Position numbers and translations under genes: made by a program. From Planctomycetota bacterium (GTDB lineage Bacteria > Planctomycetota > Planctomycetia > Planctomycetales > Planctomycetaceae), in NCBI GenBank assembly GCA_003388505.1, contig QQVO01000018.1, positions 1 to 64,000 of the forward strand: a DNA stretch of 64,000 bases, read 5' to 3'. Below, piece by piece: positions 24,740 to 33,450 of the stretch. The notes beneath the pieces are model-generated. The model was given only the letters and a program-made list of their open reading frames with translations. It searched no databases and had not been told where the DNA came from. Positions within the stretch are counted from its first letter, which is position 1; each line of letters begins with the position of its first letter.

Positions 24740-25744
24740 GTGTCCGTAGACTCAATCGCTGAACCGACGACTGACCTGGATGAGATCATCGCCGAACTCG
24801 ATTCGGCAGACAGCCGGTTTCCGGAGCAGGCGCTGCGGGCCGCGCAGCGCAACCGCGACCGGATCATACCGCGACTGATCCAGTGTCTTGTTGATGCTGC
24901 GGATCAGGCCGAGCGCGACGAACCACCGCGAGGCGACGCGCACTTCTTCGCCTTCTTTCTGGTGGGCGAGTTCCGGGCCCGCGAAGCGTTGCCCGCGATT
25001 CTGCGGATGGTCTCCCTGCCGCGCGAAGTGCTGCATAAACTGCTGGGAGACGCGGTGACCGAATGTTTGGCGTCGGTCCTGGCAGCGCTGACCGACGATC
25101 CGGACGTCCTCGACCGCCTGATTGACGACGAGGAGATCGACCACTCCGTGCGATGGGCGGCGGCGGCGACCTACTTGCTCTTTGTTCGCGACGGCCGGTT
25201 GACGCGTGAGCAGGCGGTGGGCGCGTTGCAGCGGCATCTCCGGAAGGCGATCGAGCGGAACGACGCGGAGGCCGCCGGTTTCCTGGTCTCTGAACTCATC
25301 GATTACGCAGACGCCGAAACGCTGCCGGAAATGCGCGAGGCGTTCGACTCGGACCTCGTCGACCCCTTTCTCATCGACCGGGACTACGTGGAGGAGAAGA
25401 TTCAAAAAGGGGAAGCCGAGTTTCAAAGGAAAATCAAGGCTTGTCAGCCCACGGGGATCGACGACACCGTTGAAGAGTTGCGGGATTGGCACAGTTTCGC
25501 TGAGCCCGAACAGCACGAAGAAATTGCAGAGGACCGCGAAACCGCAGACCAGTTTCGCGCGATCTTGCAGCAACTCGCTCGCGGCAACGAACTTGACGTG
25601 AACGTCGACGCCGCTGCGGACGATGAGGACTCCCCCAAACCGGCTGCCACCATCCACCGAGAACGAAAACGCGTCAGCCGCAACGAGCCTTGTCCCTGTG
25701 GGAGCGGCAAGAAGTACAAGCGCTGTTGCGGCGCGTCCGGCTGA
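24740..25744 (+). CDS. DUF1186-like helical-repeat protein with C-terminal SEC-C zinc motif
   Basis: This is a 334-residue protein. The first 230 residues are helical and acidic, resembling DUF1186 (a HEAT-like repeat family that counts down from DxIIxxL segments). The last 22 residues are a SEC-C zinc-binding motif ([19 protein letters not shown]), as found at the C-terminus of SecA and of many proteins of unknown role. The start is GTG with a near-perfect AAGGAGG ribosome site. The DMFase-like gene begins 31 bp after its stop, so the two may be co-transcribed. Function is unknown. Confidence 0.82.
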   Translation: MSVDSIAEPTTDLDEIIAELDSADSRFPEQALRAAQRNRDRIIPRLIQCLVDAADQAERDEPPRGDAHFFAFFLVGEFRAREALPAILRMVSLPREVLHKLLGDAVTECLASVLAALTDDPDVLDRLIDDEEIDHSVRWAAAATYLLFVRDGRLTREQAVGALQRHLRKAIERNDAEAAGFLVSELIDYADAETLPEMREAFDSDLVDPFLIDRDYVEEKIQKGEAEFQRKIKACQPTGIDDTVEELRDWHSFAEPEQHEEIAEDRETADQFRAILQQLARGNELDVNVDAAADDEDSPKPAATIHRERKRVSRNEPCPCGSGKKYKRCCGASG

Positions 25745-25775
25745 CGCCAACCATCACCGCCAGGATTCGACACCG

Positions 25776-27299
25776 ATGCATCGCCGTCTTGCACTCGTCA
25801 GCCTTGTCAGTTGGCTGGTCTTCGCCGCCTGCATCGACGCTGCGTCCGCTCAGACACAACAACGGAATGCGCTCCGGCGAACCGAGAACGCCGTCGCCCG
25901 GGAGAATGAACAAGACGGCGCCCGCGACTGGCAACTCACTCGGGTCCGCGTCGACTCGGGACAATTCCGCTCCCCCTGGATCGAGGGTTACTGCTCCCGG
26001 CAGAGCGTGTCGGCCGGCGAAACGATCGACATCATGGTCTCGACCGATCCGCCCCGGCCGTTCCGGATTGAGTTGTTCCGCATGGGTTACTACGGCGGTC
26101 GCGGTGCGCGGCTGGTGAAGACGATCGACCGGCTGGAGGGGATCACGCAGCCCACGCCCGAGCCGGGAGAGAAGAACCTCCATGAGTGCCGTTGGGAGCC
26201 GAGTACTTCGCTCACGATTCCGGAGGATTGGTTGAGCGGTGTCTACCTTGGCCGACTCACGACGCATCCCGAGCCGGGCGAACCGTACTGGCAGAGCTAC
26301 GTGATCTTCATCGTCACCGACGACCGGCCGGCCGACATTCTGTTCCAGTGTTCGGACAACACCTGGCAGGCCTACAACACTTGGCCCGACAACTACTCGG
26401 TCTATACGCACCCGAAGGGCAACCAGGGACCGTGGGCCGACGTGAGTTTCGATCGGCCCTACGGCCGCGAGGCGCAGTTCACCGGCGTTGTCAACGACCC
26501 GCTCACCGTCGGCTCGGGAGAATTCCTGCCGCTCGAGTTCCCGCTCGCGTACTGGCTGGAACAGCGCGGGTACGACGTGGCCTATTGCTCCAACAGCGAC
26601 ATGCTCACGCCTGAGCGAGGCCTCAAATGCAAGGTGTTCATCAGCGTCGGGCACGATGAGTACTGGGACATCCGCCAGTTCGAGAGCGTCAGCAGCATGC
26701 GCGATGAGGGGGTCAACCTGCTGTTCCTCTCGGGCAACAGCGTCTGCTGGGTAACGCCTTTCCGGGAAAGTTCGTCGGGCGTCCCCAACCGCATCATCTT
26801 CCGGGGCGGTCCGTATGGGGCGGAGAATGAGTACGCGGTGAATCGCGAACGGGACCACGGCCCGTTTCCACATCGCGGCCCGGATGAAGGCCTGCTGATG
26901 GGAGCCCGCAACGTCGAACCGGTCAACGGCGGTGGCGACTGGGTCATCACCAAACCGGACCACTGGATCTTCGAAGGCACCGGAGTCGAGGAGGGGGACA
27001 GCATTCCGGGACTGATCGGGTGGGAATACCACGGCCAGCCGGCCGACATCCCCGGACTGGAAGTCGTCGCCGCCGGCACCGCCTGGCAGGGGGGCGTCAA
27101 TCCGCAGCAGTGGACCGCCACGATCTTTCCCGGTCCCAAGGACAACTTCGTCTTCAACGCCGCATCGATCTTCTGGGTGCAGGGGCTGAGCAATCCGCCC
27201 GGCCACACTCTCCCCTGGTCCCACTGGAGCCGCCCCCACGGCCCGGATGAGCGGGTCCAGCGCATGATGCAGAACCTCTTGAGCGAGGCGCTGGAGTAG
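25776..27299 (+). CDS. Secreted N,N-dimethylformamidase beta-subunit-like protein
   Basis: This is a 507-residue protein with a signal peptide (about 1-25, LVSLVSWLVFAACIDAASAQ). The body matches the C-terminal domain of the N,N-dimethylformamidase large subunit: FRIELFRMGYYGGRGARLVK, CSDNTWQAYNTWPDNYSVYT, VGHDEYWDIRQFESV and GAENEYAVNRERDHGP. The iron-amidase core residues of DMFase lie in this kind of domain. Most homologues act on unknown substrates, so the DMF activity is not implied. Export is unlike the cytoplasmic enzyme. The ATG at 25776 begins the signal; the frame is open further upstream into the SEC-C gene and is rejected there. Confidence 0.82.
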   Translation: MHRRLALVSLVSWLVFAACIDAASAQTQQRNALRRTENAVARENEQDGARDWQLTRVRVDSGQFRSPWIEGYCSRQSVSAGETIDIMVSTDPPRPFRIELFRMGYYGGRGARLVKTIDRLEGITQPTPEPGEKNLHECRWEPSTSLTIPEDWLSGVYLGRLTTHPEPGEPYWQSYVIFIVTDDRPADILFQCSDNTWQAYNTWPDNYSVYTHPKGNQGPWADVSFDRPYGREAQFTGVVNDPLTVGSGEFLPLEFPLAYWLEQRGYDVAYCSNSDMLTPERGLKCKVFISVGHDEYWDIRQFESVSSMRDEGVNLLFLSGNSVCWVTPFRESSSGVPNRIIFRGGPYGAENEYAVNRERDHGPFPHRGPDEGLLMGARNVEPVNGGGDWVITKPDHWIFEGTGVEEGDSIPGLIGWEYHGQPADIPGLEVVAAGTAWQGGVNPQQWTATIFPGPKDNFVFNAASIFWVQGLSNPPGHTLPWSHWSRPHGPDERVQRMMQNLLSEALE

Positions 27300-27912
27300 G
27301 ATGGGCGTGTCGACCCCTTCAGCGACCCACATCTCTCGATCCCCGTTCGAGTGACTCTCCGAGAGAGTCGAGTGGGACACGGATGACCACGGATGGGACC
27401 GATTTTCACTGTTTGATGTTTTGCGTGTCGATGCCATGCGCGCCTGAATTGATGCGGTCTCGGCGCTGCCGCCTCTTGAGGAATACCCCCAAAATCCGTG
27501 CTGATCCGCCGAATCCGTGAAAATCTGTGTCCTATTCGAGAATTCGCAGTGCCCGGTACCTCGGAGCGAGCCCGCATTCGACAGGTTGAAGCCGAGTTGC
27601 GTGTAAGCGGCCGCGTGGCACGCCCTAAGTGGAGCGCAGCGGAACGGTGGGCGTGGTTCGTCGGGGTCGGTTGTCAGCGTGTTGTCTGGTCGCGATCCGC
27701 GTTCATGCTGCCTTGAGCCACGCCCATCACTGCGTTCTGGGCATGCCACCCAGAGAGATCGACTGGTGCTTTGTGACTCTGCGTTTCAGATCGAGCCCAG
27801 CGACATCAGCGAATCCGCGTCCATTCGGACGTCCCCGAGAGCCGGCGTTTTGCGATTTGACCACGACGTGTGTGTAACTGACAGGATGAAATCCTGTCCT
27901 ACGAAACTGCGT
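27300..27912. other. 613-bp non-coding stretch with degenerate repeats
   Basis: It contains an inverted pair of the common ACGGATGACCACGGAT and AATCCGTGAAAATCTGTGTCC type (27370-27400 and 27512-27530), and R3 repeat copy 2 (27859-27905). No open frame here has protein character and no clear promoter was found. Confidence 0.6.
27859..27905. repeat. R3 inverted repeat, copy 2
   Basis: The sequence GTGTGTAACTGACAGGA is followed by TGAAA and TCCTGTCCTAC. GACAGGAT and ATCCTGTC pair around GAA. It resembles 35107-35158 and 35405-35454, and one arm occurs at 24622-24642. Confidence 0.65.
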
Positions 27913-29109
27913 TCAGTGCACTTCGCCCTCTTCAAGGCGGGTCAGGACGAGAGCAGCGACACCCGCCAGTGCCGCCACGCCGCCGAGGGTTGAGTAGACG
28001 GCGCGTTCGGTCGGCAAGATTCCTGCCAGCAGGGGCCCCATGGCGCCGATGCCGAAGCAGACCATGTTGCTGAAGCCGTAGCCGACGCTCCGGCGGGCGG
28101 CGGGGGTCATCTGGGCGATGAGGCTGTTGTAGACCGGTTGATTCATGAAGTGGATCAACGCCAACAGACAGGCCGCGACGAACCGCCAGACGCCGTCGGC
28201 GACGGCCATCCACAGCAGCGGCGGGACGTTGGCGAACAGGATCACCGCCAATTGCCACTTCAGTTTCTCCGGCCGCGCCAGTCGCCCGGCGATGGCCTGG
28301 CCGAAGATCGCGCACGAGAGCGCGACCGTCGTGAGGGCGTTGCGAAAGCTCTCTTCGCTCCAGCCGGAAGGCCGCAGGCCGGTGTCGTTCAAATAACGCG
28401 GCAGGAAATGCAGAAACGCGGCATAGACCAGCCCGGAAAGTGCTCCCGCCGAAACGAGCAGCAGGTAGCCGGACCAGACGAAACCCGATCCAGGCGGGAC
28501 TGCTTCGTCAGTCGTGCTGCGATTCGGTTGCGCGACAGACTGCTCGCCGTGTCCGTCGGCCAGTTGCGTGATCATTACGGCGATCAGCAAGGCCGGTCCA
28601 CTGATGACCAGATAGAAACCTCGCCAGCCGACCAGTCCGGTCGAAAAGACAATCGATGCCAGGCAAGGGGCGGCGGCAATTCCGACAGCGCCGAAGATTC
28701 CGTGCCAACCGAGCGCCCGTCCACGATCCGCCGGAGTGGTTGCACGCGAAATTAACGAGAGCCCGGCCGGATGGTAAATGCTGGCGAAGCAGCCCATCAG
28801 GAACATCGCGGCGAACAGGACCGCCAGCGACGGGGACCAGGCCGCCATGATTGATGCGGCGACGCATCCCAGCAGATAGACCAGCAGCAGGCGTTTCGCG
28901 CCGTAGCGATCGGCGAGCCAGCCGGCCAGCATCGCCGCCAGGCCGAACGGCAACCGCCAGACGGTGCCCAGCGCACCGGTCTGTTCGCGGCCGACGTCGA
29001 ACTCTTCCCCGATCATCTGCTCAACGGCCGGCAATGCATGCTCGAACGTGTGCACCATCGCATGGGCGCAGGAAACGAGCAGTACGAGTCGGAACGTCGT
29101 GCGATTCAT
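27913..29109 (-). CDS. Major facilitator superfamily transporter
   Basis: This is a 398-residue protein with about 12 hydrophobic segments. The loop GWLADRYGAKRLLL between segments 2 and 3 matches the MFS motif A (G-x-L-x-D-R-x-G-x-R). FASIYHPAGLSLISR is typical of the FSR/fosmidomycin-resistance-like and sugar-phosphate antiporter branches. The cytoplasmic middle loop is about 30 residues and low in complexity. The ATG is at 29109. It is surrounded by non-coding repeat-rich DNA on both sides, so no substrate can be inferred from neighbours. Confidence 0.88.
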   Translation of the reverse strand: MNRTTFRLVLLVSCAHAMVHTFEHALPAVEQMIGEEFDVGREQTGALGTVWRLPFGLAAMLAGWLADRYGAKRLLLVYLLGCVAASIMAAWSPSLAVLFAAMFLMGCFASIYHPAGLSLISRATTPADRGRALGWHGIFGAVGIAAAPCLASIVFSTGLVGWRGFYLVISGPALLIAVMITQLADGHGEQSVAQPNRSTTDEAVPPGSGFVWSGYLLLVSAGALSGLVYAAFLHFLPRYLNDTGLRPSGWSEESFRNALTTVALSCAIFGQAIAGRLARPEKLKWQLAVILFANVPPLLWMAVADGVWRFVAACLLALIHFMNQPVYNSLIAQMTPAARRSVGYGFSNMVCFGIGAMGPLLAGILPTERAVYSTLGGVAALAGVAALVLTRLEEGEVH

Positions 29110-29502
29110 CGGGGCGGCATGTCAGTCGGTGAAGAACGGGATTACAGCGAATCCTCTTGCTGATAACAAACGGCATCATGCGGGATGGACCTGGTGCGTC
29201 TTGACGCAGAAACGCAACAACGCAGGGGAACGAAGCGCGGGCGTCGCCCGCAACCCAACAACGTAGCGCACGCAGCCTTGCGTGCGTCCCGCTGATTGAA
29301 AAAACCGCTGACGCACGCTGGCAGCGTGCGCTACGGACAAACGCCACAATTTGCGCAGGACGACAAATTTTCTGTGGTGAGTAGCACAGAGTTGAAATCG
29401 CGACAATGTGCGGCAGAAATGGTGAGCGATCGGACTTTGCATGCTGCTTGCCCCGGCGTAGTACGCTATACTGCTGCTGGTGTTCGCTGTGGACGCGACT
29501 GG
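29110..29502. other. Non-coding stretch with inverted repeat
   Basis: GTAGCGCACGC (29265-29275) and GCGTGCGCTAC (29325-29335) form an inverted pair around a fragment repeating GCGTGCG. A TATACT (29467-29472) lies about 30 bp upstream of the DUF1501 start and may be its -10 element, but no good -35 was seen. Confidence 0.5.
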
Positions 29503-30954
29503 ATGACGAGAATGAACGTTCGCATTCCAGGTTTGGCCGACAATCCTGCGATTTCATGCAACCGGCGCGAGTTCCTGCGCCGCTCGTCCAGCGGGTTCGG
29601 CTGGCTGGCTGCTTCCGCGATGCTGGCGGAGCAGGGGAGAGGGGCGGCGCGAGAGCCCGCCCTCGCGCAGTTCGCCCAGCGCGCCAAGCACGTCATCTTC
29701 TGCTTCATGGACGGCGGCCCCAGCCACGTCGATACGTTCGACTACAAGCCGATGCTGACCGAGCGGCAGGGGGAACCGATCGGCGAGGGGAACGTTTCGA
29801 AGCTCTCCCAGAGCGCGGCTGGCCGCGTCTGGCTCGGCAGTCCGTGGACGTTTCGGCAGCGGGGCGAGAGCGGCCTGTGGGTCAGCGATCTGTTGCCGTA
29901 CGCTGCACAACTGGCGGACGAACTGTGTGTCGTGCGGTCACTCGTTGGGAAGCAGCCGTTGCACGGCCAGCAGGCGCTGTTGATGCACACCGGCCGCGAG
30001 ACCGGCCGCGCGCCCAGCCTCGGCTCGTGGGTCTCGTACGGACTTGGCACCGAGAACAGCGATCTGCCGAGCTACGTGCTGCTCAATAACGACTGGATTC
30101 CCAACGGCGGCGTCGAGAATTTCTCCAGCGCGTTCCTGCCTGCGATCCATGCCGCGACGATGCTCCGGCCCACCGGGACTCCCGTCGACAACATCGAGCC
30201 GGCCGACGATCCGCTGGTCCAGCGCCGCAAGCTTGACCTGCTCGCCGCCCAGGACCGCAGCTTTGCCGAGGGCGACCCGAACGCGGCGGAAATTGAAGCC
30301 GCCATTCGCAATTACGAAACCGCCTTCCGCATGCAGTCCGCCCTGCCGGAACTGGCCCGCATCGACGACGAGCCGGAATACATCCGGACGATGTACGGGG
30401 TCGATGCCGAGCACGAACACAAACGGTATTACTCGCTGCAGTGTCTCCGGGCGCGGCGGCTGATCGAGGCGGGCGTGCGATTCATCGAGATCACCTGCCC
30501 GCTCACACACGCCAACAACTCCCCCTGGGACCAGCACGGAAATCTCAAGAAATACCACGAAGAGAACGCCCACATCACCGATCAGGCGGTCGCCGCGCTG
30601 ATTGTCGACCTCAAGCAGCGCGGTCTGCTGGACCAAACGATCGTCGTCTGGGCGGGAGAGATGGGGCGTACCCCGCACACGCCCGCCATTTCGGACACGT
30701 GTGGCCGCGACCATCATGTCAACGGGTACAGCATCTTCTTCGCCGGCGGCGGTTTCCGCGGCGGCATCGCCTTCGGCGAGACGGACGAGTTCGGCAACTC
30801 GGTTACAGCGAATCCGCTTACCATCCACGACATCCACGCCACTCTGCTGCACCAACTCGGGCTCGATCACGAGCGGCTCATCTTCCGCTTCGGCGGCCGC
30901 GACGTCAGCCTCACCGACGTGCATGGGCATGTCGTGCGGGACATTCTCGTCTGA
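29503..30954 (+). CDS. DUF1501 family exported protein
   Basis: This is a 483-residue protein. The Tat-type signal has the twin arginine in CNRREFLRRSSSGFGWLAAS. DUF1501 signatures follow: FCFMDGGPSHVDTFDYKP, VVWAGEMGRTPHTPA, and CGRDHHVNGYSIFFAGGGFR. The start is either 29503 or 29512 (both ATG, three residues apart). No DUF1549 partner lies beside it; it is flanked by an MFS gene and, convergently, by the membrane spermidine-synthase-like gene. A hairpin terminator follows. The function is not established for the family. Confidence 0.88.
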   Translation: MTRMNVRIPGLADNPAISCNRREFLRRSSSGFGWLAASAMLAEQGRGAAREPALAQFAQRAKHVIFCFMDGGPSHVDTFDYKPMLTERQGEPIGEGNVSKLSQSAAGRVWLGSPWTFRQRGESGLWVSDLLPYAAQLADELCVVRSLVGKQPLHGQQALLMHTGRETGRAPSLGSWVSYGLGTENSDLPSYVLLNNDWIPNGGVENFSSAFLPAIHAATMLRPTGTPVDNIEPADDPLVQRRKLDLLAAQDRSFAEGDPNAAEIEAAIRNYETAFRMQSALPELARIDDEPEYIRTMYGVDAEHEHKRYYSLQCLRARRLIEAGVRFIEITCPLTHANNSPWDQHGNLKKYHEENAHITDQAVAALIVDLKQRGLLDQTIVVWAGEMGRTPHTPAISDTCGRDHHVNGYSIFFAGGGFRGGIAFGETDEFGNSVTANPLTIHDIHATLLHQLGLDHERLIFRFGGRDVSLTDVHGHVVRDILV

Positions 30955-30959
30955 GACTT

Positions 30960-30999
30960 GGGCGAGCGGCCGGCGTCAACCGGCCGACGCCTTTCGCCG
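30960..30999. terminator. Hairpin between convergent genes (R4 repeat, copy 1)
   Basis: CGGCCGG (30967-30973) and CCGGCCG (30980-30986) pair around CGTCAA, with GGC/GCC closing outside. It sits between the convergent DUF1501 and spermidine-synthase-like genes. The same sequence (GGCGAGCGGCCGG..TCAACCGGCC) recurs at 60690 and, in altered form, at 63001. Confidence 0.6.
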
Positions 31000-31016
31000 T
31001 TTTCAGACGGAAGCCC

Positions 31017-33251
31017 TCACAGCACGATGGTGTACGCCCCGGTCCACCGCTCCCAGCTTCGCCTCAGCAGATAGTATTCGTTGTAGGGACGGTCGTCGGT
31101 GACGACCGCGTCCCGGTCGCCGGAGAGCAGATCCTGCACGTTGATCTCCGAGTCCAGGACGGGGCGAAGCAAATCGCCGGCCGTGGTGTTCGCGCTCCAC
31201 TCCAGCAGGTCAGCGCGGGCCGATTCGGGCAACCGCGCCACCAAATCGTCGACCGATCGATTCGGAATCGGATGTTCGGAGGCGAGGATGTGGTATCCCC
31301 AGCCGTCGAAGGCGCGGAAGACGCGGACGTGCTGGAATTCCAGCGCGACCGACCGCACCACGGCGAGAAAAATTCCCAGGTCGCCCCCCGGGTACCAGTG
31401 ATGCAGGATCCCCTGGTCGGTAAGCCGCGACTTTGCGAGACGGCAAAACTCTCTGGAGTAGAGCAGACTCGAACCGGCCGCTTCGGGCGGAGGAGGCGGG
31501 TCGAGTGTGATGACGTCGAACTGCTCTTCGGTGCGCTCGAGGAACCGGCGGCCGTCGTCGATCACGATCTGTCCGAGCGAGTTGTTCCGGACCTGCTCCG
31601 CGTCTTCAAAGTAGAACTCGAAGGCGTCCCGCACGCTGGGCACGAGTTCAACAGCCGTGGTCTCGATCTCCCAACTCAGCAGTGACCGGTACGTGGTCCC
31701 CATCCCGAAACAGATCACCAGTGCGTTGCGAGGCTCTTCGGACACGAACGTCAGCGGCAGGTGGGCCATGATCTTGGTCGTCGGTGTAATCGAAGTAATC
31801 AGTTTGCCGTTGACCAGCAACTGTTTGCCGCCGTCTTCATCGACCGCGATCACCGTGGCGGTGTGGTCGCGCATCACGGTCGCACCCCGATCGGCGTACT
31901 GGTCCTCATAGCTCGTCCCGACAGTCGCCGCCAGGACACCGCATACCGATGCACCGCCCCAGCAGATCCGGGCGGCCGTCAGCGACCGGCCCGCGGCGCC
32001 GTGCGGCCGTGAGCGCAAGGCGAATCCCGCCAGCATCCACAGCGGGATCGCCAGGGAAATCCCCGACCACTGGACGCCCATCCACGGCAGCAGAACATAC
32101 GACGCCAGCAGCGGCCCGACGATGCAACCGACGACGTTGATCGCATAGGCGTGGCCGGCGGGCGCCGGACGGCCGCGCGAGTATTCGTCGATCAACTTCG
32201 GCGTGAGGTAACCGAGCACGCCGCAGTACGGCACAATGCCGAGCAGCAGCCAGGCCGATTGCAGCCAGTTTCCCGGGAGATTGACGCGCGGGTCCGCCAG
32301 CAGCAACTGGCCGGTCGCCGCCAGCGCGAGCAGGCTCAGCAGAACAACCGTCGAAAGAGGCCCGCTCCGCTTGAGGTGTCGTCGATAGAGCGCCGAGCCG
32401 CACCAGGTGGCCAGCAGATACGTGAACAGCAGCCCTGCGAACGAATAGACCTGCGTCTGGAGCACGGGGGTGAAGGCCCGCGTCCAGACGACTTCCATTC
32501 CCAGCGACGTCAGACCTGTCGCGAAGAGAACGAGCAGTGCGAATCTCGACGCAGAGAGTCGTTCCGTTTCCGGGACGGGACTTTCCGATTCGGCTGCGGA
32601 AATCTCTTGGCCGGCCGACAAAGTCGCGGGCTGCACGCTCTTCCGGAAACTCACCAGCGCTGCGAGCCAGTTCGCGCCAATGGCGACCGCCAGCGTGCCG
32701 CGAAAACCGAACAGCTCCACGAGGGCGAGCGGCGTCGCCGCAGTGCCCAGCATAGCGCCCAGAACATTGGCCAGATAGAGGTAGCTGAAGCTGTCTTCGC
32801 GTCCCTGTTCTTCGCGAATCGCCTGCAGCATGAATGGGAACGTGACGCCCATGCAAAGGCAGAACGGCGCGAGCGTCAGGAAGATCACAACGGCCGACGA
32901 CGCGAGGTACGTTGTCGAGTTGGACTCGCCGGCCGGCAGCAGCGCTTCCTGACCCCACGCGAACAACAGCGGAACGGCGAACCCGCCGACTCCGATCAGC
33001 GCTTCCGCGATGGCATACGCCCGCAGAGCGGCATTCCGGGAAAGCGGCCACCGCCGAACCGCGGAGCCGGCAAGCCACGAACCGACCCCCAGCCCGAACA
33101 TGAAGACCGACAGCACCAGCGAAATCACCGGCGTCACCACGCCGAACGCCGCAAACGCCAGACGCAGCCACACGATCTGGTAGACCAGACCGCTGAATCC
33201 CGAGAGAAAGAACAGGGCGAACTGCCACCGCGTCGACCGGTTGTGCATCAT
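31017..33251 (-). CDS. Membrane protein fused to a spermidine-synthase-like methyltransferase-fold domain
   Basis: This is a 744-residue protein. The first half (1 to about 410) has about 12 hydrophobic segments (SGFSGLVYQIVWLRLAFAAF near the start). The second half (about 440-690) is a spermidine-synthase-fold domain with VICFGMGTTYRSLLSWE and DDGRRFLERTEEQFDVITLDP. Such fusions are common in environmental bacteria. Aminopropyl transfer has not been shown for most of them, so polyamine synthesis is only a possibility. The ATG codons at 33248 and 33251 are adjacent; either may be used. It is convergent with the DUF1501 gene. Confidence 0.85.
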   Translation of the reverse strand: MMHNRSTRWQFALFFLSGFSGLVYQIVWLRLAFAAFGVVTPVISLVLSVFMFGLGVGSWLAGSAVRRWPLSRNAALRAYAIAEALIGVGGFAVPLLFAWGQEALLPAGESNSTTYLASSAVVIFLTLAPFCLCMGVTFPFMLQAIREEQGREDSFSYLYLANVLGAMLGTAATPLALVELFGFRGTLAVAIGANWLAALVSFRKSVQPATLSAGQEISAAESESPVPETERLSASRFALLVLFATGLTSLGMEVVWTRAFTPVLQTQVYSFAGLLFTYLLATWCGSALYRRHLKRSGPLSTVVLLSLLALAATGQLLLADPRVNLPGNWLQSAWLLLGIVPYCGVLGYLTPKLIDEYSRGRPAPAGHAYAINVVGCIVGPLLASYVLLPWMGVQWSGISLAIPLWMLAGFALRSRPHGAAGRSLTAARICWGGASVCGVLAATVGTSYEDQYADRGATVMRDHTATVIAVDEDGGKQLLVNGKLITSITPTTKIMAHLPLTFVSEEPRNALVICFGMGTTYRSLLSWEIETTAVELVPSVRDAFEFYFEDAEQVRNNSLGQIVIDDGRRFLERTEEQFDVITLDPPPPPEAAGSSLLYSREFCRLAKSRLTDQGILHHWYPGGDLGIFLAVVRSVALEFQHVRVFRAFDGWGYHILASEHPIPNRSVDDLVARLPESARADLLEWSANTTAGDLLRPVLDSEINVQDLLSGDRDAVVTDDRPYNEYYLLRRSWERWTGAYTIVL

Positions 33252-33450
33252 CGCGATAGGTTACGAGCCGGATGGGCTTCGCGGCAACGCTGCCCCCCTC
33301 GCCGCTTGAATCGCCCGCGCGGAGCCATCAGCCAACGCGACATCGCAGAACTCGGACGGTATGATCTACCCAAGGTGTGTCGTCGTCACTCACCCCCCCC
33401 TTCACTCTGAAGGTCCAGCTCGCTCAACACAATTCGCAGGAGTCTCCGTC

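Noticed and set aside
25674-27749. A 691-codon minus-strand open frame opposite the DMFase-like gene
   Set aside because: It is antisense to a clear family member with a signal peptide and shows only shadow composition.
27300-27912. A small gene or RNA gene between the DMFase-like and MFS genes
   Set aside because: Open frames are short and overlap repeat fragments; no tRNA-like or other RNA signature was found.
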